64,000 nt of DNA from Litorimonas sp039975855 (GCA_039975855.1 JBDWGH010000004.1:186001-250000), one strand, 5' to 3'; shown: positions 8,073 to 16,674, counted from the first letter of the stretch. Made by a program: numbers and translations. The notes: generated by a model from the sequence alone, not told the origin.

Positions 8073-9545
8073 TTAGGAAAGCAGCTTCTGCACATATTTT
8101 GACCAATCTGCAAGACGGGTTTCGCGCGTCTCTGCAGAAAGTGTTGGGGTAAATTCCTGTTCTGCCGTCCACTGCTGTGCGACATCATCCAATCCAGTAT
8201 AAAGCCCAGCGCCAAGCCCCGCGAGATAAGCCGCACCCAATGCTGTGGTTTCTAATATAGTCGGGCGTAAAACCGGCATGTCCAGCACATCCGAAAGATA
8301 CCCACACATCCAACTATTTGCTGTCATGCCGCCGTCAACGCGGAGTGCTGTTGGCGATACGCCATCCTTCGCCATGGCATCAAATAAATCATGGGTTTGG
8401 TAGACAACGCTTTCGACCGTCGCGCGGATGAAATGATCATGATTAGTATTGCGTGTCATACCGAAAACGGCAGCACGTGCGTCAGGTGCCCAGTGGGGCG
8501 CTCCAAGGCCGGTAAATGCGGGAACAAGATAGACCCCATCTGTTGAGTCGAGGGCCTCGCAAATCGCTTCCGTTTCTCGTGCATCGTCGACCAGTTTCAT
8601 TTCATCGCGGAGCCATTGGACCGAGGCCCCTGCCATAAAAATAGAACCTTCTAGGGCGTAAGTCGTTTTTCCGTTCAAGCGGTAGCCAACTGTTGTGAGC
8701 AAACGGTTCCTGGACGTCACCGCCTCTTCGCCCGTATTCAAAATAACGAAACAGCCAGTGCCATAGGTCGATTTAATATCACCTGGCTTGAAACAAGCTT
8801 GGCCAATAGCGGCCGCCTGCTGATCACCCGCAACGCCGGTGATGGGAATGTCTTTGTCTAAAACGGAACAAACACCAAAGTCTCCGGCGCAATCTAAAAC
8901 CTCGGGCAATCCTTTGCGCGGGACATTGAACAGCTTGAGTAAGGCGTCGTCCCAATTTTGGGTGTGAATATCAAACAGGTTCGTCCGACTGGCATTCGTG
9001 GCATCCGTGACGTGACTCTTCCCGCCCGTAAGACGCCAGATTAAAAAGCTATCGACAGTACCGAAGCAAAGCTTGCCCGCCTCAGCCTTCGCACGTGCAC
9101 CCTCTACATTGTCCAAAATCCAAGCCATTTTTGAACCGGAGAAGTATGGATCATGAAGGAGACCGGTCTTCGCCCGCAAATCTTCGACCGGGAGTTCCTT
9201 AGCCAGAACCTGGCATTGCTTAGCCGTTCGGCGATCTTGCCAAACGATAGCGTTATATATGGGTGCACCCGTTTCTTTGTCCCAAACAAGAGTTGTCTCA
9301 CGTTGGTTCGTAATCCCAATCGCCTTAATCGACATCCCCTGAGACACGGCCCAATCATAGGATTTTGTCAATGTTGATAGAACGGTCGACCAAATCGCTT
9401 CTGGGTCATGTTCGACCCATCCATCCTGCGGATAAATCTGCGGAAATTCTTCCTGCGCAGAAAACAATATCTCGCCCTCAAGCGAAAAAACAAGCGTCCG
9501 TGAAGAGGTCGTGCCTTGGTCAATAGAGAGAATTACATCGGTCAT
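8073..9545 (-). CDS. glpK: Glycerol kinase
   Basis: GlpK phosphorylates glycerol to sn-glycerol-3-phosphate using ATP. The 490-residue chain is the usual length. The N-terminal phosphate-binding motif SIDQGTTSSR (about residues 7-16), the NQRETT and DRRT segments, GVAGDQQAA (about 240) and the late DGG motif are all present. It is transcribed divergently from glpD, and the 90-base gap holds a GlpR-like operator, so both genes are probably induced by glycerol-3-phosphate. No glpF facilitator or glpR regulator lies in the window. The tRNA gene lies 19 bases past its stop on the same strand. Confidence 0.97.
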   Translation of the reverse strand: MTDVILSIDQGTTSSRTLVFSLEGEILFSAQEEFPQIYPQDGWVEHDPEAIWSTVLSTLTKSYDWAVSQGMSIKAIGITNQRETTLVWDKETGAPIYNAIVWQDRRTAKQCQVLAKELPVEDLRAKTGLLHDPYFSGSKMAWILDNVEGARAKAEAGKLCFGTVDSFLIWRLTGGKSHVTDATNASRTNLFDIHTQNWDDALLKLFNVPRKGLPEVLDCAGDFGVCSVLDKDIPITGVAGDQQAAAIGQACFKPGDIKSTYGTGCFVILNTGEEAVTSRNRLLTTVGYRLNGKTTYALEGSIFMAGASVQWLRDEMKLVDDARETEAICEALDSTDGVYLVPAFTGLGAPHWAPDARAAVFGMTRNTNHDHFIRATVESVVYQTHDLFDAMAKDGVSPTALRVDGGMTANSWMCGYLSDVLDMPVLRPTILETTALGAAYLAGLGAGLYTGLDDVAQQWTAEQEFTPTLSAETRETRLADWSKYVQKLLS

Positions 9546-9577
9546 ACGGCTTGATGCTATGAAAACACTGTAACCGC

Positions 9578-9597
9578 AATGTTCGAAAACGAACTTT
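9578..9597. promoter_or_regulatory. GlpR-like operator between glpK and glpD
   Basis: The perfect palindrome GTTCGAAAACGAAC (9581-9594), with its flanks, matches the known Enterobacterial GlpR consensus (WATKYTCGWWAWCGMWMATW) at all but one position. It lies 33 bases upstream of glpK and 39 upstream of glpD, where one repressor could govern both promoters. The match was made by eye. Confidence 0.75.
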
Positions 9598-9635
9598 TTG
9601 TGGCGAAGCAGAAAATAACCCGCTAAGGGCAGCCC

Positions 9636-11123
9636 ATGACTTACGATCTTCTTATTATCGGCGGCGGAATCAACGGGACCGCCATTGCACGTGATGCGGC
9701 GGGGAGAGGTCTAAAAGTTCTGCTCTGTGAGCGAGATGATCTGGCCAGCCATACATCATCAAGCTCAACGAAACTCATCCACGGCGGTTTGCGCTATCTG
9801 GAATATTACGAATTCAACCTGGTCCGCAAAGCTCTGATCGAGCGCGAAGTTCTATTGCGCGCAGCGCCGCATATCATTTGGCCCATGCGATTTGTGCTGC
9901 CTTACGATAAAGGCCTTCGACCGGCGTGGATGCTCCGTGCTGGGCTATTTCTTTATGATAGCTTAGGCGGCCGAGAAAAACTTCCCGGTACAAAAACGGT
10001 GAATTTACACAAACCACCGTTCAAAGGCATTTTAGAAGACCGTCTAAAAAAGGGGTTCGAATATTCGGACTGCTGGGTCGAGGATGCGCGGCTTGTCGTC
10101 CTCAACGCGCTAGATGCCGAAAATCGCGGAGCGGACATTCGGACGCGGACAGAAGTCTTGGCGATAGAAACATCCGGCGATGGGTATAGCGCCGAAATCC
10201 GACATGGCGGGGAGACTGAAACCGTGACAGCACGCGCCGTCGTGAACTCTGCGGGGCCCTGGGTCGATGAAGTTCTAAAGAAAATCCAACGCACCAAAAA
10301 TGACAATTCAGTTCGTCTTGTTAAAGGATCTCATATCGTCACGAAGAAGCTCTTCGAAGGCGAGTTCGCTTTCATCTTCCAAAATGCAGATAATCGTATC
10401 ATCTTCGCGATCCCTTATGAGCGGGATTACACCCTGATCGGAACGACCGACCAACCTTATGATCCATCAGAAGGACCCGTCAAAATCAGTCAGGAAGAGA
10501 TAGACTATCTCTGCGACGCAGCCTCGGAATATTTAGAGAAGGACATCACGCCAGATGACGTGACCTGGACCTATTCTGGCGTTCGCCCGCTCTATGACGA
10601 CAACGCGAAAGACGCCGCCGCTGTCACGCGGGACTATAAACTCGATCTTGAAGAATTCGTTGAAGGCGCTCCGTTTATGTCCGTCTATGGCGGCAAGATC
10701 ACGACATCTCGTAAGCTGGCTGAGACCGCCGTTTCCAAGCTGCTTCCCGTCCTAGGGAGTAAAGCTGCAGTTTGGACAGAGAGTGCGATCTTACCGGGTG
10801 GCGATATTCCGAACGCGGATTTCGAAGCGTTTTTTGAAACGATGCGAAAACGCTATCGCGCATTGGATGTCGATTTGTTGCATCGCCTTTGCCGAACATA
10901 CGGAACGCGCATCACGCTCCTACTCGGGGATGGAACCACCACCCCTGATTTAGGCCAACATTTTGGACAAGGCTTGTATGAGATGGAAGCCCGCTATCTC
11001 ATCAATCATGAATTTGCGACCCAAGCCGACGATATCATGTGGCGTCGGACCAAGCTGGGCGTCCATCTGTCGCAAGACGAACAAAAGACCTTCACCGATT
11101 GGTTTAATGCCCATATGACATAG
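9636..11123 (+). CDS. glpD: Aerobic FAD-dependent glycerol-3-phosphate dehydrogenase
   Basis: GlpD oxidises glycerol-3-phosphate to dihydroxyacetone phosphate and passes electrons to the quinone pool from the inner face of the membrane. The protein has 495 residues. It opens with a Rossmann FAD motif (GGGINGTAIARDAAGRG, residues 8-24). SSSTKLIHGGLRYLE and the late YGGKITTSRKLAE segment are diagnostic. It forms the second step after GlpK. A fatty acid hydroxylase gene starts 3 bases after its stop and is probably co-transcribed. Confidence 0.97.
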   Translation: MTYDLLIIGGGINGTAIARDAAGRGLKVLLCERDDLASHTSSSSTKLIHGGLRYLEYYEFNLVRKALIEREVLLRAAPHIIWPMRFVLPYDKGLRPAWMLRAGLFLYDSLGGREKLPGTKTVNLHKPPFKGILEDRLKKGFEYSDCWVEDARLVVLNALDAENRGADIRTRTEVLAIETSGDGYSAEIRHGGETETVTARAVVNSAGPWVDEVLKKIQRTKNDNSVRLVKGSHIVTKKLFEGEFAFIFQNADNRIIFAIPYERDYTLIGTTDQPYDPSEGPVKISQEEIDYLCDAASEYLEKDITPDDVTWTYSGVRPLYDDNAKDAAAVTRDYKLDLEEFVEGAPFMSVYGGKITTSRKLAETAVSKLLPVLGSKAAVWTESAILPGGDIPNADFEAFFETMRKRYRALDVDLLHRLCRTYGTRITLLLGDGTTTPDLGQHFGQGLYEMEARYLINHEFATQADDIMWRRTKLGVHLSQDEQKTFTDWFNAHMT

Positions 11124-11126
11124 GGC

Positions 11127-11891
11127 ATGAACCTCGGGGATATCTTTAATTTAGCGCCAATCCCAATAGGGCAGAGCGTTCTGACCTTTCTGGCTTTCAC
11201 AGCCATTATCATTGCGCGCTATTTCGCAATTGTCTGGCCCATCCATTGGGCGTTGTGGAAACGTACGCCGAAAAAGGCCCGCCGCCTGTCGAAACGCGAG
11301 CCGACCCGCGAGACCATCCGCAATGAGATAAAGCTCTCGACGATATCTGCCTTTATCTATGCCCTGCCCGCAGCACTTGTGATCGAGGTTTGGAAAGCCG
11401 GTGGATCTGCGCTTTATATGTCTATGCCAACAGATGTTTGGGGCTGGCTTTATATTCCGCTTTCGGGACTGATTTATCTCTTTATGCAGGACACTTGGTT
11501 TTATTTCACCCACCGCATCATGCATCACCGCAAACTTTTTAAATGGACCCATGAAGGCCATCACCGCAGCGTGCAGCCGACGCCGTGGGCGAGTTTTTCC
11601 TTTGACCCGATTGAAGCCCTCAGCTCGGCATGGCTCCTCCCCGTCCTCGCGCTTGTCCTACCGCTCCATGTCGGCATGGCGCTCTTTGTGTTGATGCTCA
11701 TGACAATCAACGCCGTATTCAATCACGCGGGCTGGGAAGTCTATCCCGAGAGCTGGATCAAAGGCTGGTGGGGCCGCCACATCATAACGGCCAGCCACCA
11801 CAATCTGCACCACACGAAATTCAAAGGGAATTACGGATTATATTTTAGGTTCTGGGATAAGGTCTGCGGGACGGATAGGGGATTGGTTTAA
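11127..11891 (+). CDS. Sterol desaturase / fatty acid hydroxylase family protein, coupled to glpD
   Basis: This 254-residue di-iron membrane oxygenase begins 3 bases after glpD. The iron-binding His motifs are HRIMHH (about residue 131), HEGHH (about 144) and HHNLHH (about 224), with hydrophobic segments before and between them. It is shorter than and clearly different from the superfamily member at 4405. Superfamily members act on fatty acids, sterols, carotenoids and alkylglycerols. The position in a glycerol operon makes a glycerolipid or ether-lipid substrate attractive, but that is inference from context only. No separate promoter or ribosome site is obvious. Confidence 0.88.
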   Translation: MNLGDIFNLAPIPIGQSVLTFLAFTAIIIARYFAIVWPIHWALWKRTPKKARRLSKREPTRETIRNEIKLSTISAFIYALPAALVIEVWKAGGSALYMSMPTDVWGWLYIPLSGLIYLFMQDTWFYFTHRIMHHRKLFKWTHEGHHRSVQPTPWASFSFDPIEALSSAWLLPVLALVLPLHVGMALFVLMLMTINAVFNHAGWEVYPESWIKGWWGRHIITASHHNLHHTKFKGNYGLYFRFWDKVCGTDRGLV

Positions 11892-12051
11892 AGCGGACTT
11901 AATTAAAACCCGCCTCTATTTCCAGGCAACCAACCTATTCCCCGAACAAATGCTTTGAAAATAAATGTTTGCGTTTACTTCATTTTTCGATATCTGGGCG
12001 TCATGGACAAAAAGCCAAATCTTCGATGTCGAATACGGTAGAGATAAACAC
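11892..12051. other. Spacer upstream of the tRNA pair
   Basis: This AT-rich 160-base gap follows the hydroxylase stop. No gene or clear terminator is visible. It should hold the promoter for the two tRNAs. Confidence 0.4.
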
Positions 12052-12128
12052 TCCCGTATAGCTCAGTTGGTTAGAGCCATCCCCTCATAATGGATAGGTC
12101 GCAAGTTCAAGTCTTGCTACGGGAACCA
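12052..12128 (+). tRNA. tRNA with CAU anticodon, second copy (Met or Ile2)
   Basis: The acceptor TCCCGTA/TACGGGA pairs perfectly, starting with U1-A72. The D arm is GCTC/GAGC, the anticodon loop is CTCATAA, the T arm is GCAAG/CTTGC with loop TTCAAGT, the discriminator is A73 and CCA is encoded. The anticodon stem ATCCC/TGGAT has a C-U mismatch at the pair closing the loop, which is unusual. It differs strongly from the CAU tRNA at 7977, so the two probably read different codons, or this one is a diverged extra gene. Confidence 0.85.
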
Positions 12129-12129
12129 C

Positions 12130-12206
12130 GCTACCGTGGCGGAATTGGTTACGCACTGGATTGCAAATCCAGACAGATGAGGGTTCGAGTCCCTTCGGTA
12201 GCTCCA
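12130..12206 (+). tRNA. tRNA-Cys (GCA)
   Basis: The acceptor is GCTACCG/CGGTAGC, the anticodon stem is CTGGA/TCCAG with loop TTGCAAA, the T arm is GAGGG/CCCTT with loop TTCGAGT, and CCA is encoded. U73 is the expected discriminator for cysteine. The D stem has only three clear pairs. Just one base separates it from the preceding tRNA, so the two are processed from one transcript. Confidence 0.9.
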
Positions 12207-12281
12207 TTTCTTTTTGGAGTCAGAATTATGAGTAAGTCAGCTTGACCATATGTTTTTATTCTTAAACTAGTCTAGCGAATA

Positions 12282-13793
12282 TCAAGCCCGCATCACCAAC
12301 CCAATAAACTCGCACAACCATGCTCGCGTGTCTCGCGGATCAATAATATCTTCGACATGAAACGCCTCTGCCGTCCTAAACGGTGAGCTGACATTGGCGA
12401 GGCGGGCTTTAATTTTTGCGAGTTCTGCGACTGGATCCTCCGCCGCATTTAATTCCGCCTGATATGCGACCTCAACACCGCCATCGATGGGAAGGCTGCC
12501 CCAATCTCCGCTGGGCCACGCCACACGGTAAGGGAAGCGCTCCGCATTACTCATCGCCGCACCCGCAACACCATAGGCTTTGCGAATAATCACCGAGGCC
12601 CACGGTACTGACGTTTTATAAATCCCGTTCATCGCCTCGACGCCGCGCCGAATGGTGGCTGTGCGTTCAGCCTCTAACCCAATCATAAAGCCGGGATTAT
12701 CGACGAGGTTCACAACGGGCATCCCAAAGAGCTCTGCAAGTTCGACAAATCGCTTGGCCTTTTCCGCCGTGTCCGCCGTCCAACTGCCGCCGAGGAACAT
12801 GGGATCATTGGCGAGCACAGCAACGGGCCAACCGTCGAGCCGCGCAAAAGCCGTGATCGTCGCCCTTCCCCAATGGCGGCCCATTTCAAAGACACTGCCT
12901 TTATCGAATACGGCGTCCAAAATTTTGCGCATATTGTACGCTTTGGATTTTTCACGCGGGACAATGGAGAGGAGCTTTTCCTCCCGCCGCGTGGGTTTGT
13001 CTTTTGGTTCCACGCGTTCGAGAGGCGCACCCGCATAATCTGGCAGATAGGACAAAAACGCCCGCGCCCGGGCAAAGGCTTCCTCTTCATCAGCGGCTTC
13101 ATCGTCAATGACGCCATTGCGTGTGTGAATGGCTGATCCGCCAAGACTTTCTTTATCTTGTGTCTCGCCGAGCGCGGCGACCACGGCAGGGCCTGCGGTA
13201 AAAATCTGCGAGAGGCCTTTGACCATAACGGAATAATGCGAGGCCACAGCCCGCGCTGCGCCGAGACCCGCGGTTGGTCCCAGCGCCAAAGCAACGACCG
13301 GTACGGTTTCTAGATTTTTTACGACATGATCCCAGCCAGGCACCATCGGGACATAAGTATGTCCCATATCCTCCAGCGATTTCACGGACCCGCCTCCGCC
13401 CGTTCCGTCAATCATGCGGATAATGGGCAAACGCAGTTCATGCGCCATTTGTTCGGCTGTGATAAATTTGCGGTAGATAGCTGCATCTGATGCCCCGCCG
13501 CGAACCGTGAAATCATCGGCCGTCGCGACAACCGTTCGGCCGTCGATTCGACCTCGCCCGTATAAGAAATTAGACGGCGCACTTTCGATAAATTCACCGT
13601 CTTCGGTGTAACGTCCCTTCCCCGCCAGACCGCCGATCTCGTCGAAGCCGTCAAAGTCAAGCAAGCCCTCAAGCCGTTCGCGGGCATTTAATTTTCCGCG
13701 GGCTTTTTGCCGCGCGACTTTGTCTGCCCCGCCCATTTGCAACGACATCTCCTGCCGCTTCGAGAGTTCATCAAGTTCTTTTTGCCAGCTCAT
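12282..13793 (-). CDS. Acyl-CoA carboxylase carboxyltransferase (beta) subunit
   Basis: The protein moves a carboxyl group from biotin to an acyl-CoA, or acts in a decarboxylase of the same fold. The full-length carboxyltransferase pair of crotonase-like domains is present. Visible elements include the N-terminal GKLNARERL segment, DGTGGGGSVKSLE (oxyanion region, about residue 130), GPTAGLGAARAV, and the C-terminal VDNPGFMIG and KAYGVAGAAMSN motifs. The start at 13793 matches the family N-terminus; an in-frame ATG 21 bases upstream is possible. No biotin carboxylase or biotin carrier gene lies nearby, so the substrate (propionyl-, methylcrotonyl-, geranyl- or another CoA) and partner cannot be assigned. 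Confidence 0.9.
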   Translation of the reverse strand: MSWQKELDELSKRQEMSLQMGGADKVARQKARGKLNARERLEGLLDFDGFDEIGGLAGKGRYTEDGEFIESAPSNFLYGRGRIDGRTVVATADDFTVRGGASDAAIYRKFITAEQMAHELRLPIIRMIDGTGGGGSVKSLEDMGHTYVPMVPGWDHVVKNLETVPVVALALGPTAGLGAARAVASHYSVMVKGLSQIFTAGPAVVAALGETQDKESLGGSAIHTRNGVIDDEAADEEEAFARARAFLSYLPDYAGAPLERVEPKDKPTRREEKLLSIVPREKSKAYNMRKILDAVFDKGSVFEMGRHWGRATITAFARLDGWPVAVLANDPMFLGGSWTADTAEKAKRFVELAELFGMPVVNLVDNPGFMIGLEAERTATIRRGVEAMNGIYKTSVPWASVIIRKAYGVAGAAMSNAERFPYRVAWPSGDWGSLPIDGGVEVAYQAELNAAEDPVAELAKIKARLANVSSPFRTAEAFHVEDIIDPRDTRAWLCEFIGLVMRA

Positions 13794-13873
13794 AATCTGA
13801 CAATCGCCTGTCATGGGTTGTCACGCAAGGTTCATCTGAATAGCTTAGAACTTCAATTTTGAAAGGGTCCCCC

Positions 13874-14593
13874 ATGTTCCGTATGGCATTGCTATCATCC
13901 GCACTTTTGCTCGTCGCCTGCAATCCCGGTGCGCCGACCTATATTTCCACGGGTAGCGCGTCGCAGCCGACTTTGAATGTATCTGCGACAGGCTATGCCA
14001 ATGCAGCGCCGGACCGCGCCACCGTCAGCGCGGGTGTCGTCCAACAAGGCACAACAGCGCGTGAGGCCATGATGGGCAATGCAACCCTTATGACCGCCGT
14101 CTTTGATGAACTGGAAGCGGCCGGTATTCCCAAATCGGACATCACGACCAGCCAGCTTTCCCTTCAGCCACAATATGATTATCGGAACCGGAATAAACCG
14201 ACGATCAAGGGGTATGAGGCTCGCAATACGGTAACGGTAAAATCGGACGACATCGAACAAGTTGGGCCTATGTTGGATGCTTTGGTCCGTGCGGGCGTCA
14301 ATAATATCAACCAAGTGAAATTCTCGGTCAAAGAGCCGAAGAGCGCCATGGATAAAGCCCGCAATGATGCCATTCGCGAAGCTAAAGAAAAGGCTGAAGG
14401 GATGGCCGAGGCCGCAGGCGTGAAACTCGGCCCGCTGCTGTCAATCAATGAGAGCAATCGCGGCGGGTACACACCGCAACCCGTTATGATGCGCGCCTCC
14501 GCAATGGAAATGAGCGACGCCGTCACACCTATAAGTGCCGGCGAGCAGACCATGAGCGTTAGCGTGAATTTGAGTTATGGGATTGTGGATTAA
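13874..14593 (+). CDS. SIMPL-domain (DUF541) lipoprotein
   Basis: The short lipoprotein signal ends in LLVAC (Cys about residue 16). The rest is a SIMPL/DUF541 domain of the periplasmic BP26/OMP28 type: NVSATGYANAAPDRATVSAGV at the start, then TSQLSLQPQYDY and the KAEGMAEAAGVKLGPLLSI helix. The ATG at 13874 is chosen because AAAGGG lies 6 bases upstream; the in-frame TTG at 13859 would add five residues before the signal. Family members are periplasmic or outer-membrane proteins of poorly defined function. It converges on the HNH nuclease gene with only five bases between stops. Confidence 0.88.
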   Translation: MFRMALLSSALLLVACNPGAPTYISTGSASQPTLNVSATGYANAAPDRATVSAGVVQQGTTAREAMMGNATLMTAVFDELEAAGIPKSDITTSQLSLQPQYDYRNRNKPTIKGYEARNTVTVKSDDIEQVGPMLDALVRAGVNNINQVKFSVKEPKSAMDKARNDAIREAKEKAEGMAEAAGVKLGPLLSINESNRGGYTPQPVMMRASAMEMSDAVTPISAGEQTMSVSVNLSYGIVD

Positions 14594-14598
14594 AAGTA

Positions 14599-15522
14599 TT
14601 ACCTCTTAAAACAATTTTCTCTGTGCCAATTTAAATAGTCTGGATGAGGGCGGTATTTGAGCTCCGGAGGCAATCGAGCCTGACGGTCCGAAACGATCAC
14701 CCTATTCACTTCGTCCACGTTGTTGATATGTCGTGAGACAAGAATCTCTCCGTCGTCGGCCAAACTCAGTAACCCACGGTCAAACATCCAATGAGCAGTC
14801 CCCGAAAGAGCGAGGCCGTTGTTGACGCTGTCTGGACCATCGTGTTCAACGGGTTTAATATGCGCGGCTTGTACCTCCGCACGCCCTCCACCATTGATAA
14901 AATTGAATCCCGTAAATGCGCAAGTTTTATTGTACGCCCGCAACACAACAGATCGGAAAGCTCTATCACGAACTTTTCGATGCATGAGTATTTCTTCAAA
15001 AACTTGTGGTCGCTTAATTGCTTCACCAAACTCGAACGGAGATTGCGTTTCTCCTACTTCATATTGATGATTTTTTGTTAAGTAATCATCCACTCTCGGT
15101 AGATCTTGTTGCTCATCCGGCAGCCCATATTCAATGATGCGAGCGAAATCAGCATCTGGCAAAATTCTAACTGCGGCAATTGCGTGGCCACCGTTCACTC
15201 GTCCATCGGGTATAGATAACCTTGTTTCAAAAAGGGTATCATTCAACTTAAACGGTACATTTCGTTCCATAGGTAAAAAACTGTTTGGAACTATATCTGC
15301 ATAGTAGTGACCTTCTCGGGATTCGTCGGGGCGAATTCTCTGGACCTTTGCAATAGCTTTGTAGGATTTCAGCCCGCGATTTTTTCCCGACTCGTAGTAG
15401 ACAATCCAATCTCCAACAGTCGATTTCGCGCGATCATAATACAATTTTGGAAAATGGTAATGCCTCGCCGGATCGTCATCATAGTTTGAAGAAGGGTTAT
15501 GGATAAAAACTGCTTTGGTCAT
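14599..15522 (-). CDS. HNH endonuclease with possible EVE/PUA-like N-terminal reader (type IV restriction candidate)
   Basis: The 307-residue protein has a C-terminal HNH_2-type nuclease. The core Cys-x2-Thr-Gly is followed by AAHIKP (first His), NNGLALS (Asn) and AHWMFDRG (last His) at about residues 220-255. The N-terminal half (about 1-125) has the look of a PUA/EVE-like pocket (HFPKLYYDRA, GDWIVYYES), a fold that reads modified bases. That assignment is by pattern, not alignment. EVE-HNH proteins are known modification-dependent restriction enzymes, and the absence of a methyltransferase nearby fits. The start codon overlaps the stop of a shortened ribD (ATGA), which suggests translational coupling. 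Confidence 0.75.
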   Translation of the reverse strand: MTKAVFIHNPSSNYDDDPARHYHFPKLYYDRAKSTVGDWIVYYESGKNRGLKSYKAIAKVQRIRPDESREGHYYADIVPNSFLPMERNVPFKLNDTLFETRLSIPDGRVNGGHAIAAVRILPDADFARIIEYGLPDEQQDLPRVDDYLTKNHQYEVGETQSPFEFGEAIKRPQVFEEILMHRKVRDRAFRSVVLRAYNKTCAFTGFNFINGGGRAEVQAAHIKPVEHDGPDSVNNGLALSGTAHWMFDRGLLSLADDGEILVSRHINNVDEVNRVIVSDRQARLPPELKYRPHPDYLNWHRENCFKR

Positions 15523-15935
15523 GACTTCACCCGCGCAAAAAACGCCTTGTGCGCCTCACTCGCTTCCGGCCCACACAAACCAACACGCACATCTATGCCG
15601 GCTTCTTGGAGCAGAGCCGCACCGCGCCAATGGACGCGGGGGTCGGGGTCGACGACGGCGATAAAGCAGCTGGCTATTCCCGCCTCTATTAAGGCATTCG
15701 CGCAAGGGGCGGTTTGACCATAATGACTGCAAGGTTCGAGCGTGACATAGGCGGTTGCGCCGCGCGCCTCACCGCCAGCGACTTGCAGCGCGACAGTTTC
15801 GGCATGGGGACGTCCACCGTCTTGTGTCGCGCCCTCTCCAATAATCTGGCCGTCTTTGACCAGAACGCATCCGACCGCCGGATTTTCTGCCGTGCGCCCG
15901 GATTGCTGCGCGCCGAGCTCTAGCGCGCGCCGCAT
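15519..15935 (-). CDS. ribD: RibD deaminase domain only, reductase domain absent
   Basis: Full RibD joins a zinc deaminase to a reductase for riboflavin synthesis. Here only the deaminase remains (138 residues). It has HAETVAL with the zinc His and catalytic Glu (about residue 44) and LEPCSHYGQTAPC with the two zinc Cys (about 67-76). The chain stops at HKAFFARVKS, exactly the linker before the reductase, and the HNH gene starts on the stop codon. No reductase remnant lies before the next gene. The frame is also open a few codons upstream of the chosen ATG, into the gpmA stop region, so a non-ATG start is possible. It is either a working single-domain deaminase or a decayed copy. Confidence 0.8.
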   Translation of the reverse strand: MRRALELGAQQSGRTAENPAVGCVLVKDGQIIGEGATQDGGRPHAETVALQVAGGEARGATAYVTLEPCSHYGQTAPCANALIEAGIASCFIAVVDPDPRVHWRGAALLQEAGIDVRVGLCGPEASEAHKAFFARVKS

Positions 15936-15951
15936 GAAGCTTTCGTCAGAC

Positions 15952-16674
15952 TTAGACAGTTGGCAGTTCTTTCGCGCGCGACTCGTCTAAATACCGCGCG
16001 GCAGTAATATCGAGAGTGCCGTGTTTCATATCGATAAGGAGCGGATTGCCTGTTGGGAATTCAAATCCTGGAATGTCGGCATCTGGTACATCAAAAATGG
16101 ATTTTAATATCCCTCGTAGTGAATTTCCATGCGCAGAAATAATGACATTTGAACCCGCTTTAAGGTGTGGAACGATTTGCTCCTTGAAATAAGGGAGAAC
16201 GCGCTCAGTCGTCATTTTCAAACTTTCGCCCGTTGGCAGCAGGTCTGGCGCGATATGTTTGTACTTCGGATCCTTAGAAGGATGATATTCCGATGTTTCG
16301 TCGATTTGCGGCGGCGGTACGTCAAAACTGCGGCGCCAAATGTGCACTTGCTCATCGCCATGCTTATCCCGTGTTTCTTGCTTATTGAGGCCTGTCAGCG
16401 CGCCGTAATGACGCTCGTTCAGAAGCCAGCTTTTCGTGACCGGAATGTGGAGTTGGTCAATGCCTTCCAGCGTAAGCCAGAGCGTCTTAATCGCTCGGCG
16501 CTGGAAACTGGTGAAACCTACATCCAATTGGATGCCTTCTTCCTTAATCAATTTAGCCGCTTTCGCTGCCTCTTTCAGACCGGTTTCTGTCAAACCAATG
16601 TCATGGAAACCCGTAAAACGATTTTCCAAATTCCACTGGGATTGACCGTGGCGAATAAGAATGAGTTGGGTCAT
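15952..16674 (-). CDS. gpmA: 2,3-bisphosphoglycerate-dependent phosphoglycerate mutase
   Basis: GpmA interconverts 3- and 2-phosphoglycerate in glycolysis and gluconeogenesis through a phospho-His. LIRHGQSQWN (catalytic His about residue 9) and NERHYGALTGLNK (about 82) mark the cofactor-dependent family. SAHGNSLRGI (about 180) carries the second active-site His. The start is set at 16674 because the core begins MTQLILIRHG, with CAGGTG a few bases upstream; the longer in-frame start would add an unconserved 20 residues. The truncated ribD follows 16 bases after its stop on the same strand. Confidence 0.96.
   Translation of the reverse strand: MTQLILIRHGQSQWNLENRFTGFHDIGLTETGLKEAAKAAKLIKEEGIQLDVGFTSFQRRAIKTLWLTLEGIDQLHIPVTKSWLLNERHYGALTGLNKQETRDKHGDEQVHIWRRSFDVPPPQIDETSEYHPSKDPKYKHIAPDLLPTGESLKMTTERVLPYFKEQIVPHLKAGSNVIISAHGNSLRGILKSIFDVPDADIPGFEFPTGNPLLIDMKHGTLDITAARYLDESRAKELPTV

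Noticed and set aside
7977..12206. tRNA genes as integration sites of a mobile element
   Set aside because: No integrase or direct repeats of a tRNA 3' end were seen near any of the three tRNAs.
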